Below are positions 43,492-52,981 of a stretch of DNA of 57,500 nucleotides, piece by piece. Positions within the stretch are counted from its first letter, which is position 1; every line of letters begins with the position of its first letter. A model generated the notes under the pieces. It was not told the DNA's origin, made no database searches, and saw nothing but the letters and a program-made list of their open reading frames with translations. The DNA is from Symbiodinium natans. Taxonomy: Eukaryota; Sar; Dinophyceae; Suessiales; Symbiodiniaceae. The stretch lies in assembly GCA_905221605.1 (NCBI GenBank), contig CAJNDS010002126.1:1-57500 (forward strand), read 5' to 3'. The position numbers were made by a program, and so were the translations under genes.

Positions 43492-44369
43492 CCGATGCTC
43501 AAGGGACCCCCTTTGGCCAAGCCGAAGGGCGCGCTCTGGATTTGATCCCTGGCCGCTTGCAGCCTGCTCTAGAGCTTGTGGTTTAGGGTTTAGGGTTTGG
43601 GGTTTAGGGTTTAGGGTTTAGGGTTTAGGGTTTAGGGTTTGGGGTTTGGGGTTTAGGGTTTAGGGTTTGGGGTTTGGGGTTTGGGGTTTAGGGTTTAGGG
43701 TTTGGGATTTGGGGTTTAGGGTTTGGGGTTTAGGGTTTGGGATTTAGAGTTTAGGGTTTGGGATTTAGGTGTTTGGGGTTTGGGGTTTGTTGTTCAGGGT
43801 TGGAGGCTGTAAGGCGGAGGGGAGTTCATATAGTCACGCACGCGGGCTTTCTTTGCAAACTGTTAGCCTCCCTCCAAACCCCAAAAGCGGCAACACACAT
43901 GATGCGAACATGTCCAAACAGCCAAAACCCCCTCATCTTAAACCCTAAACCCTAAACCCTAAACCCTAAACCCTAAACCCTAAACCCTAAACCCTAAACC
44001 CTAAATCCTAAACCCTAAACCCTAAACCGCTTTGGGGCCCTTGGACTCCCGACCTTGATGTCATGGGGTTCCCCTACCCCCCCCCCGGTCTACATTCCCC
44101 TCCCCAGGTTCTCCTCAGAATTAAGGCTACTTAGGGATAGTTAAGCCTAGTTCTGGTCATTTAAGGTGTGGAACCTACGGGGAGTAGTGTCGAGGGTGCC
44201 TAAACCCTAAACCCTAAACCCGAAAAACAAAACCCTAAACCCTAAACCCTAAACCCTAAACCCTAAACCCTAAACCCTAAACTTCTTTGGGGCCCAGATG
44301 TTGTCCTCGAATCTGTGGGCGCCTCTTAGACTGCTCCTCCTCCTTCTGCTTGGTCTCGGCAAGCTGAGC
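43492..44369 (-). CDS. Three linked exons, Lys/Glu/Gln-rich coiled-coil-like product
   Basis: Minus-strand exons 44369-44283 (AQLAETKQKEEEQSKRRPQI...), 44053-44028 (VGSPRAPKR, 26 nt) and 43563-43492 (LQAARDQIQSAPFGLAKG...). Acceptors are CCCCAG, TCAAG and GAGCAG. The first two exons end at GTTTAGGG. Phases match (0, 2) and the phase carried over selects the LQAARDQIQ frame of the third exon. The first exon is a clear charged helix. Intron 1 contains a family E element. Function unknown; the style fits a structural or cytoskeletal coiled-coil protein. Confidence 0.6.
44106..44175. mobile_element. Family E element inside an intron
   Basis: AGGTTCTCCTCAG to GTGGAACCT, in the intron between exons 44369-44283 and 44053-44028. 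Confidence 0.6.
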
Positions 44370-44806
44370 CTGGGGTTTAGGGTTTAGGGTTTAGGGTTTA
44401 GGGTTTAGGGTTTAGGGTTTCGCCCTGAAACCCTCGAGCCCTAAACCACCAAAGTTCTTAAACCCGAAGCACTGGACCCCCTCTGATTGCTCGCATGGCG
44501 GCTCCCCTTACCTCCTGTGGTCTGACATGCAGGCCGTAAAACCCAAAACGCTTAGGGTTTAGGGTTTAGAGTTTCGGATTGGGGTTTAGGGTGTAGGGTT
44601 TAGGGTTTGGGGTTGAGGGTTTAGGGTTATGGCCCCAAAGCTTTGAAGGGGTGTAGGGCTTTAGGGCTTTTGTTCGGTTTACGGGTCTAAGGTAGTTAGG
44701 CTAGGGTCTTAAGGTCCCAAACCCCAACCCCCAAGCCTCAACCCTAAACCGTTAACCCGAACAGCACACAACTGGGAATAGCCAACCGCCAAAACCCTAA
44801 AGCCAC

Positions 44807-44839
44807 AGGAATAATCTGGATGCCGGAGATTCAGGATAA
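44807..44839 (-). CDS. 33-nt exon
   Basis: Reads ILNLRHPDYS, acceptor TGCGAG, donor GTGGCTTTAGGG. The frame is open upstream (PNIAMRV). Confidence 0.35.
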
Positions 44840-45213
44840 CTCGCATAGCAATATTGGGAGGGTTCAGGGTTTCGGTTTTAGGGGTTTAAGGTTTTAGGGT
44901 TTAAGAGTTTAGGCTTTTAGGGTGTGGGGCTTGGTCTCGAATGCGAACTTGCACTCAAGCATGGGAAGATGGCTTGTCAAGCTACACCCTAAACCTTGTA
45001 CCTCTGCAATAACCTTAGGATAAACTCGACTATTCCTATTAAACAAGGACCTGTACCCTAAACCCTAAACCCTATAAACCCTAAACCCAAAAAGTTTGAA
45101 GTTCAACTATTGGCCCATTCACTGAACAACCTTCTCTAAGCCTTCTACACAACATTGAGAAAGTCCCCCCCCCCCGACCTCTAACATGTTTAGGGTTTAG
45201 GGTTTAGAGTTTC

Positions 45214-46024
45214 CTTGAAGAGCTTGAGATTGAGTTCGATCATGAGGCGCCCCTCCGGGTCCTGGGGAGAGTCTCTTGTCGTTCGACTCGCCAACCCAAA
45301 AACCGAGACGTCAGCTACGCCCGGCTTCTCACTGCTGAAACTTTCGGGGTTAGGGCCTCGGGATAGAGCCTTCAAGGGTTTCAATGTTCAGGGTTCGTGG
45401 TTCAAGTGCAGCTTCTCTCCTGTCAACCCAACCACTGGCCCGACCCTGTACCGGATAAAAAAAACCACCTCAACCCGCCCCCTGAACTCTAAACCCTAAA
45501 CCCTAAACCCTAAACCCGAAACCCTAAACCCTAAACCCTAAACCCTAAACAAGTCGGTCCTGTTCGTGGTCGAACTCCTTGGCCACACGCGTCGCTGTTT
45601 GGGGCTCTTCGTGCAAGTTAGGGAGCTTAAGGTTTCGCCGTTTCCTTCTAAGGCGGTTTGGAGTTTAGGGTTGAGGGTTTAGGGTTTGGGGTTTGAGGTT
45701 TAGTTTCCTGGGCACAAGAGTAACCTAGGAATAACAAGGGTTTAGTGTTAGGGTCTAGGGTTTAGGGCTGAGGGTGACCCAAGAGTAACCTAGGAATAAC
45801 ACAGGCTACCCCTTTTGGTTTAAACAAGCTTCTCAGGGATAAGGGACTTCTCCTCCCCAAACCCCAAACCCTAAACCCTAAACCCTAAACCCTATACCCT
45901 AAACCCTAAACCCCAAACCCTCAACCCTCAACCCTAAACCCTTGTCCGAGTTTCCTCATAGGAGCCTGGCCTTGGTCCAAGACGGTCCGAGCAGCAAGTA
46001 CTTGTGGTTTGTCGCACACCCATT
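45214..46024 (-). CDS. Three linked exons, helical and acidic product
   Basis: Minus-strand exons 46024-45940 (VCDKPQVLAARTVLDQGQ...), 45644-45551 (KRRNLKLPNLHEEPQTATRV...) and 45261-45214 (DPEGRLMIELNLKLFK, acceptor CTCCCCAG). Phases match (2, then 0). The first two exons end directly at GTTTAGGG, so the donor is the first repeat unit of the intron. Exon 2 ends AKEFDHEQDRL, strongly charged and helical. The first intron contains the family F repeat. The plus strand at 45210-45357 is also open (FLEELEIEFDHEAPLRV...) and is the main competing reading for the last exon. Confidence 0.55.
45713..45803 (+). repeat. Family F repeat, two copies
   Basis: AAGAGTAACCTAGGAATAAC at 45716 and 45781; a third copy at 54209 (gene C intron). 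All three lie in introns. Confidence 0.75.
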
Positions 46025-46572
46025 CTCAAGGGAGTTTAGGGTTTAGGGCTATCTAGGGGTTGTACCTTGGACCCTTAAGGTTGTGCCATCGGGTTTCGGG
46101 GACCCTTGTTTTAAGATCGTTAAGCTAGTATAAGGTATAAGGGCATATTAGGATTGTCTGCACCCACCCTAAACCGGCAAGAGGACACCATGTTTTGCCG
46201 TACACCCTGGCCCCATATAACGCTAAACCCCAAAAGGAATACACCATTGTTGGCCCAAGGCCCCGAACCCTGAAAACCCTAACCCTTTAAGCCCTTAACC
46301 CTCTAAGCTCTACACACCTGAAACCTTACAAGCCCCAAACTGTACAAACCCTAAACCTTAAACCCAAAACCCAAAATCCCAAACATCCTAGCCTGTAGCC
46401 CAAGGATCCGAAGCCTTGAGGGTCGAGGGTTTAGGATTCTGGGTTAGGGTGTTGGGGTTTTGGGGCTTTGGGGTTAGGGTTTTGGGGTTTAGGGTTTAGG
46501 GTTAGGGTTTAGGGTTAGGGTTTAGGGTTTAGGGTTTGGGCTTCCTACTATAAAGTCCTCTTTGCATTGCAG

Positions 46573-46702
46573 CCGCCTTCCAGGCCAAAAGCTTCGGGTT
46601 GAGGGCTTATCTGCTCACAGCTCCTCTACCATCCGAAGTATCGCCACACACTACAAAAACCTGAAAACCCCTAAAGAAAAAACCAAACCTTATGAACCCT
46701 AA
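46573..46702 (+). other. Plus-strand open block after a strong acceptor
   Basis: After CTCTTTGCATTGCAG the plus strand reads RLPGQKLRVEGLSAHSSSTI... for 42 codons to TAA. The pyrimidine-rich acceptor is unusual here. The minus strand is interrupted. Confidence 0.4.
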
Positions 46703-47014
46703 ATCCATTCGGGTGGTCTTAGAGAATTCTTCGGGGCGGCTTTGTAATCTACGAAAAACTCAACAGACCACAAAACCCATACCCCTCACTGTAGCCTACA
46801 AAAGGAGAATATAAGGAAGCATTGCACCAGACCCCTTGATTTCTTTTAAGGGTATGCCCAAGGGGTATGCTTTATACCAGATATCAGCCTCTTTAACTGA
46901 GGATATGTAAAAGTATGTAGGGCATTACGTCGGAACCTATGTAGTGAATGACGTCGGAAGTCACGTAAATCGTTAGGGTCAAGTCGAAAAGAAGCGCAGG
47001 GTTTGCAGGCCCAG

Positions 47015-47552
47015 GCCTGGCACAAAGGTTTCTGTTGCCCTTCGGCTCTACAACACCGTAGAGCACCCCTTCGTCTCGAAGGCCGCCGGCATCCCCTGGC
47101 ACACTTTCGCGGGCCAAAAGCGCGCCTGGAGCTGGAGATTCCAGCTTTTCGTACGCCTGGCACAGAGGTTTCTGTGGCCTTTTGGCTCTATGTGTCGGTA
47201 GAGCCACCACACAGCGTCCCTTCGTTTCGAAGGCCGCCAGCATCCCCTGGCGCACTTTCGCGGGCCAAAAGCGCGCCTGGAGCTGGAGATTCCAGCTTTT
47301 TGCATGCCTGGCACACAGGTTTCTGTTGCCCTTTGGCTCTATAACACTGTAGAGCATCCGTTCGTTTCGAAGGCCGCCAGCATCCCCTGGCGCACTTTCG
47401 CGGGCCAAAAGTGCGCCTGGAGCTGGAGATTCCAGCTTTTCGCATGCCTGGCGCAAAGGTTTCTGTTGCCCTTTGGCTCAATAACGCCGTAGAGCATCCC
47501 TTCGTTTCGAAGGCCGCCAGCATTCTTTGGCGCACTTTCGCGGGCCAAAAGA
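47015..47552 (+). repeat. Tandem array of about 140-bp units
   Basis: Units start at 47015, 47155, 47306 and 47446 (GCCTGGCACA-AGGTTTCTGT); the fourth is cut at the shared block CGCGGGCCAAAAG. Spacing is 140, 151 and 140 bp. Confidence 0.85.
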
Positions 47553-47801
47553 TTCTTAGACTATGGGTAAAACGTAGCACCCATGGAATTTGTTGACTAG
47601 AGAAAAGTAGTTTCAGAACTCGTTGCGTCGAAGAACCAAAGTCTCGACTTTCAGAGGAAAGTAAAATTGTTTCTTCATAGACCACCTCCTGTTTCATCTG
47701 GAATAACCACATACTTCCATTTATGCCACGATGATCACGATGTTGTAAAGCATTCATATGGTTACATTGCAGTTGCTATATGGTGCTTTTTTGGGTGGCT
47801 G

Positions 47802-47940
47802 CAAAACGGTTTTAAACGGTTTTGGGGCACCGTAAATGGGGTCAAAAATCCAAAACTATTCAAAACTATTAAAAACGGTTTTAAAACGGTTTTGCCGGCA
47901 CACTGGGGAGCTCCAAAACGGTTTTAAACGGTTTTGGGGC
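47802..47940 (+). repeat. AAAACGGTTTT cluster
   Basis: The block CAAAACGGTTTTAAACGG occurs at 47802 and 47913 with related copies between them (47873-47895). Near-palindromic and AT-rich, unlike the surroundings. Confidence 0.8.
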
Positions 47941-48119
47941 AACCCTTTTTGTACTCTTCAAGATACACGAAAAGTGGCTCCGCAGCCAAGTTTCACCAGC
48001 TTAGAGCAACACACCTGCATAAACCCTAAACCCTAAACGACGTAAACCCTGAAACCCAGCCCCGAAGCGCAAGCCCTCCAACCAACCTTTTTAATGACCA
48101 CCGCCAGGCGATGGTCATT
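47936..48119 (+). repeat. Duplicated block, copy 1 (copy 2 at 48527-48710)
   Basis: About 184 bp repeated with an offset of 591 bp and very few differences. The adjoining block 48332-48529 is likewise repeated at 48711-48902 (offset 379 bp). Confidence 0.85.
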
Positions 48120-49086
48120 AAACCCTAAACCCTTTCCCTTTTAAGGTGGGTTTAGGGGGTTTAAGGGTTCAGGGTTGGAGGACCTAACCCCTAAAGCCTA
48201 AGCAGCCGCACCGCGGCCGACATGGAGCAACAGTGCTTAAACCTAAGCCGCTTAGCCCAAAATTCCTAAACCCGAGACCTAAACCCAAGGTTGGCTAAGA
48301 GCCCTGACACTGTTTAATGACCACCGTCAGGCGATCCTAGAAGCCTAAACCCCAAAACACCTAGAAACCCTAAACCCCAGCCCCGAAGCGTAGGCCCTCC
48401 AACCTTGTTAATGACCACCGCCAGGCGATGGCCATTAAACCCTAAACCCGAGCCCCAAACCCGAGATCTAAACCCAAGGTTGTCTAAGAGCCCTGACACC
48501 CTGTTTAATGGCCACCGCCAGGCGATGGGGCAACCCTTTTTGTACTCTTCAAGATACACGAAAAGTGGCTCCGCAGCCAAGTTTCACCAGCCTAGAGCAA
48601 CACACCTGCATAAACCCTAAACCCTAAACGACGTAAACCCTGAAACCCAGCCCCGAAGCGCAAGCCCTCCAACCAACCTTTTTAATGACCACCGCCAGGC
48701 GATGGTCATTGATCCTAGAAGCCTAAACCCCAAAACACCTAGAAACCCTAAACCCCAGCCCCGAAGCGCGGCCCTCCAACCTTGTTAATGACCACCGCCA
48801 GGCGATGGCCATTAAACCCTAAACCCGAGCCCCAAACCCGAGATCTAAACCCAAGGTTGTCTAAGAGCCCTGACACCCTGTTTAATGGCCACTGCCAGGC
48901 GATGGCCATTAAACGCCTAAACCCTAAACCCTTTTGTTTAATAACCACCGCCAGGCGATGGCCATGAAACGCCTAAACCCCAAACCCTTTTGTTTAATTA
49001 CCACCGCCAGGCGATTGTCATTAAACCCTCAACCCTCAACCCTCAACCCTGTGTTTCATGGGCGCCCCAGAGCGGCCATTAAACTC
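48089..49086 (+). repeat. Array of a 31-bp palindrome
   Basis: About ten copies of TTTAATGACCACCG, then CCAGGCG, then ATGGTCATTAAA, palindromic around CGCCAGGCG, at about 48090, 48313, 48407, 48504, 48680, 48784, 48880, 48938, 48991 and 49049. Several copies have matching changes in both arms (GGCC for GACC), as if the pairing were kept. Confidence 0.8.
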
Positions 49087-49163
49087 CTAAATTGCAGCAC
49101 CACCCCTCCCCCCCCCACCCCCCACTCCGGGCCTAAGGCTTAAAAACCAAGCGATTTTGTATC

Positions 49164-49277
49164 AATTGGCTCCTGTAAGCAATCACGAAAAGGTTCACGC
49201 AAATTTTCTATAACACAAAGTTTTGTGTGATAGAAAATTTACGTGAATCTTTACGTGATTGCTTACAGGAGCCAATT
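49164..49277. repeat. Long hairpin
   Basis: Outer arms 49164-49187 and 49254-49277 are 24-base perfect complements (AATTGGCTCCTGTAAGCAAT...). Inner arms pair as AAATTTTCTAT and ATAGAAAATTT. It lies just inside the right end of the composite element. Confidence 0.85.
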
Positions 49278-49599
49278 CATTTACGTGAACATTTACGCGA
49301 TTCCCTACGTGACTTCCGACGCCAATTTGCTTGCCTGACATTTGCCCCAACTTAAAGAGGCTGATATCTGGTATAAGGTATGCTGAATAATTCTTCGATC
49401 TAAGGGGGCGCTAGAATCGTAAGCCCCACGCCCGAAAGCCCCCGAAAGCGCAGCGGTGGAATGTGAGAGCTGCAACCCTGAACTCAAGGGTTTCCGGGTT
49501 TAGGGTTTAGGGTTTAGGACTTCGGGTTTAGGGTTTAGGGTTTAGGGTTTAGGACTTCGGGTTTAGGGTTTAGGGTTTGAGGATGCCCCCGGTTTGTGC

Positions 49600-49674
49600 T
49601 GGCTGAGCATCTGTCGGCTTATTCTTCCGGCGATTCCACTCGAGGGACGCCTCATCTGCTGTGAGGCCACATTC
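49600..49674 (-). CDS. 75-nt exon
   Basis: Reads ECGLTADEASLEWNRRKNKP then TDAQP; acceptor TTTCAGAG, GC donor; phase 0 at both ends. Confidence 0.5.
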
Positions 49675-49804
49675 CTCTGAAAGAACCACCGGGTTTAAGG
49701 CTTATAGGGTTTGGGGATTAGGGTTTAGGGCATCGGGTGGGTTTGGGGTTTAGGGTGTTGAGGGTTTAGGGCCGACGGCTTAAGCTTCAGGGCGTGAGTT
49801 CCCT

Positions 49805-49945
49805 GAACCCGAAACGCTACTCCATCTCAAAGGAACTGGGGACGACGGCAGCACCGCAAAAGGCCTCCCAAGAGGGATCCTAAGCCCACAATACAACTTG
49901 CGATTTGTGTTTGGGTGTCAAGGGCTCATGGTGCCGTTTAAGGTT
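49805..49945. other. Islet open on both strands
   Basis: Minus gives DPSWEAFCGAAVVPSSFEME then stop after acceptor GGCTTAG; plus gives LKGTGDDGSTAKGLPRGILS. Either could be an exon. Confidence 0.3.
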
Positions 49946-50108
49946 TAGGGTCGGGTTTAGGGTTTGGGGTTTAGGGTTTAGGGTTTAGGGTTTAGGGTTG
50001 AGGGAAGAGGGTTTAGGGTTGCGGGTTGAGGGTGCTCAGCAAAACCCTAAACCCTAAACCCTAAACCCTAAACCCTAAACCCTAAACCCTAAACCCTAAA
50101 CCCTGAAC

Positions 50109-50189
50109 CCTTTCTCCCAAAGTCCTTCATCAAGGACTGCGTGAAGTCCTTCGGACAGTATGTTGGACAACTGGGGTTCAAGGCTTTCT
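50109..50189 (-). CDS. 81-nt exon, helical
   Basis: Reads ESLEPQLSNILSEGLHAVLD and ends EGLWEK; acceptor CTTCAG, donor GTTCAGGG. The plus strand is also open (SFIKDCVKSFGQYVGQLGFK) behind a pyrimidine-rich acceptor, so strand is not settled. Confidence 0.4.
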
Positions 50190-50896
50190 CTGAAGGCCCT
50201 TAAACCCCAAACCCTAAACCCTATCCCTAAACCCCAAACCCTCAACCCTAAACCCTAAACCGGTGCAGGAGAAGCCTAAAATGATTGTCAAGGGTAGACC
50301 CTAAAGCTCGGATGTCCAGCGCGCTGTGCACGGACGAAACAAACAACTGAAGGTTTCGCGTTTGTAGGCTGGGTTTGGGGCTTAGGGTTTTGGGCTTAGA
50401 GCTTAGGGGTTAGCCAACCTTAACCCCTATAACCCGTAGACCCCCTCAAAACATCTCAAAACCTAAACTCCAAACCCTAAACCCCTAAACTAAACCATGC
50501 ACTCAACAAATGCCGCGAAAGGACAGCTCACAGAAAGCTTCCGGGGGTCAGGAATTGAAAAACATCTAGGGTTTTTAGGGCTTCAGAGGTTTTATGGCTT
50601 TCGGCTTTTTACGGTTGGGTTTCTTCAGGGCTTTGGGTTTTTTTGGGCTTTGGGGGTTCTCGGCTTTAGGGATTTTAAGGCTTTGGGGACTATACGGCTT
50701 TAGGCTCTTTAGGGTTTCTAAACCCAAAAACCCTAACCCGAAACCGTAAACCCTAACCCTAAACCCTAAACCCTAAACCCTAAACCCTAAACCCTAAACC
50801 CTAAACCCTAAACCCGAACCCTTAACCCTAAACCCTAAACCCGAAACCCTAAACCCCAAGCCCTAAACCCCAAACCCCAAACCCTAAACCCAATAC

Positions 50897-51387
50897 CGCA
50901 TGCCGCCCCCAGTCCTCGAAGTTCTGAAGGTGGCTGATCTGATCTATGCCGAGGCCTCCCAAGTCAAAGAGTTAAGTTTAGGGTTTAGGGTTTAGGGTTT
51001 AGGGTTTAGGGTTTAGGGTTTAGGTTTAGGGTTTAGGGTTTAGGGTTTAGGGTTTAGGGTTTAGGGTTTAGGGTTTAGGGTTTAGGGTTTAGGGTTTGGG
51101 GTTTGGGGTTTAGGGTTTAGGGTTTAGGGTTTGGGGTCTAGGGTTTTTAGGGTTTGGGGTTTAGGGTCTAGGGCTTTCAGGGTTTAGGGTTTCGGGTTTG
51201 GGGCTGAACTCGAAGCCGGTTTCGAGTTCAGCCTAAACCCTAAACCCTAAACCCCAAACCCCAAACCCTAAACCCTAAACCCTAAACCCGAAACCCTAAA
51301 CCCTAAACCACCCTTAAGAACCCTATAAGGTTCCGATGGCAGGAGCCGCCTTGCTTGTCCGCCATCTTCGCCTCGTCGATTCGCTTC
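50897..51387 (-). CDS. Two linked exons
   Basis: Minus-strand exons 51387-51347 (KRIDEAKMADKQG, acceptor GCCCAG) and 50955-50897 (LGIDQISHLQNFEDWGRHA, acceptor TGGGAG, donor GTATTG). The join is phase 1 and gives Gly. Both peptides are helical. The intron carries the near-perfect 16-bp palindrome at 51202-51233. Confidence 0.5.
50975..51096 (+). repeat. TTTAGGG array
   Basis: About 17 units, to the right of exon 50897-50955. Confidence 0.95.
51202..51233. repeat. 16-bp-arm palindrome
   Basis: GGCTGAACTCGAAGCC directly followed by its reverse complement with one mismatch. It sits at the switch between a TTTAGGG tract and a CCCTAAA tract, i.e. at the fold point of an intron. Confidence 0.8.
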
Positions 51388-51821
51388 CTGGGCTGGACTG
51401 TGGGGACCCCAAAAGACCCCTAAATCCCCTCAATCCCCTGAGCCCCTACTTCAGGGTTTAGGGTTTAGGGTTTAGGGTTTCGGGTTTCGGGTTTAGGGTT
51501 TAGGGTTTAGGAACCCTAAATTCCCTAAGCCCCTTGACCCCTGAAGCCCCCAAATCTCCTAAACTCCGAGCAGCCCTGGACCCCTCTAAACCCCAACCCC
51601 ATGCACCCTGAGCCCTAAAATGTGGCCACAAGGGTTGTATCGAAATCCAGCTCCTCTAAACCAGGAAACCATGCTAAAAACCCTGCGGGTGTAGGGTTTA
51701 GTGCTCATAACCCTAAACCCTATATACAGCCCTAAAGCTAGGGCCTAGGGTTTAAGGTTTAGGGAGGTTTAGGGAAGTTTAGGGAGGTTTAGGGAGGTTT
51801 AGGGAGGTTTAGGGCTCCCCC

Positions 51822-52016
51822 TCAACCCCCCAAAGCTCTGGCCACAACAACGTCAAAAGCAGCAAGCCAAAGCCTCCATCTTGACATACTATAGCTCATG
51901 TCTACACCCATTTCAGACAGATGGCTTCCCACATATACGACCCTAAACCCTGAACCCACATCCCCTGAAGCTGTCCTCAACAAGTCGTCATCGAGAAGCA
52001 GGGAGTGAGGTACCAT
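51822..52016 (-). CDS. Open block, likely exon sequence
   Basis: A 64-codon minus frame holds VPHSLLLDDDLLRTASGDVG and LSEMGVDMSYSMSRWRLWL, which look like protein, with a GGGTTTAGGG unit between them that may mark a very small intron. Stop TGA at 51822. Confidence 0.4.
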   Translation of the reverse strand: MVPHSLLLDDDLLRTASGDVGSGFRVVYVGSHLSEMGVDMSYSMSRWRLWLAAFDVVVARALGG

Positions 52017-52128
52017 GTATCCCCCCGAGCATTACCCTCCAAGGGTTGTAGAGGGTACCGGTACCTAATTTCCCAAACCCTGAACCCTGAACCCGAACCC
52101 TATATCCTCATTTCCCACAATTCCTCAC

Positions 52129-52183
52129 TTGAGAACGAGCAAGCGTAAAGCCAGGAAGCTGAACAGCAATCTCCTCTTGTCGC
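52129..52183 (-). CDS. 55-nt exon
   Basis: Reads RQEEIAVQLPGFTLARSQ, acceptor AAACCAG, donor GTGAGG; phase 2 in, 0 out. Confidence 0.5.
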
Positions 52184-52689
52184 CTGGTTTCGGCTTGGGG
52201 GTTTGGGGCGGTTGGCAGTTGAAGGTTTGGGGTTTCGGGTTTAGGGTTCAGGGTTTAGGGCTTAGGCTCGTAAACCCGACAGCCCCAACTCCTACTTGAA
52301 GGTTCAGTCAGGTGTAGGTATGAGTGGTCATAGTTCCGTGAACTAATCCGGGCTGTAGCCACGGTCACCCTATGCACAAGCTTACCTGTAACTTCCTGTA
52401 ACTACGCAAAAAACGTTCATGCCCCACAGCACTGAAAGCCCTGAGCCCTAAACTCTGTAAGCCCCAAAAAACCCTCAACCTATACATCCTATAACCGCAA
52501 CAAACCCAATAGTCCGTACAAGCCCTAGAAACCCCAAACCCTAAACCTTAAACCCCACGAGCCCTACATCAGAAACTACACGAGCCCCGAGCCATGCAGC
52601 AGGTACACAGACATGTATGTTTACAGATGTGAAAGACAAGTAAACTCAGAAACCAGAACAGAAAACAGTACTAACTTTGTGTGCATTAT

Positions 52690-52860
52690 TTAAAAATACA
52701 GATAGGAATACAAATATAAATACATATATATATATATATATCAATAGAAACATATAAACATATAAACATATAAACATATGAACATATAAACATATAAACA
52801 TAGAAGCATATAAACATATAAACATGCAAACATATATACAGATTTGTATATACAGATATT
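52690..52860 (+). repeat. AT-rich tandem ATAAACAT
   Basis: Repeated CATATAAA words with TATATA; low complexity. Open frames of 68 and 99 codons here are composition artefacts. Confidence 0.85.
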
Positions 52861-52981
52861 TGTAAATAGAGATGCACAAAACATGAACACATGAACCTTT
52901 AGGACCCCCCCCCCCCCGCCCCCTCTTTCCCAAAAAGTTATACATCCCCAGCGACCCGCCTCACGGGAGAGACCCGCAGGC

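Larger units (their letters stand above)
46866..49383. mobile_element. 2.5-kb composite element with terminal inverted repeats
   Basis: A perfect 25-bp inverted repeat (46872-46896 and 49352-49376, core TTATACCAGATATCAGCCTC) and a second 16-bp pair just inside (46952-46967 and 49306-49321) bound the segment. Inside are a four-unit tandem array, AAAACGGTTTT repeats, a 591-bp-offset duplication, about ten copies of a 31-bp palindrome and a 114-bp hairpin. Open frames of up to 189 codons cross the tandem array, but the unit length is not a multiple of three and the frames are not trusted. No transposase was recognised, so it would be non-autonomous. The adjoining segment 49405-49480 may be an exon (minus QLSHSTAALSGAFGRGAYDS). 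Confidence 0.6.

Noticed and set aside
46893-47757. Overlapping open frames up to 189 codons at the 140-bp tandem array
   Set aside because: Both strands are open, unit lengths (140, 151) are not multiples of three, and repeated peptides shift frame from unit to unit.
48089-49086. CRISPR array
   Set aside because: The palindromic repeats have spacing from about 50 to 220 bp, the spacers themselves are repeated, and the genome is eukaryotic.
52646-52945. Small membrane protein (Ile/Tyr/Cys-rich frame)
   Set aside because: The frame follows an ATAAACAT microsatellite and a poly-C run.
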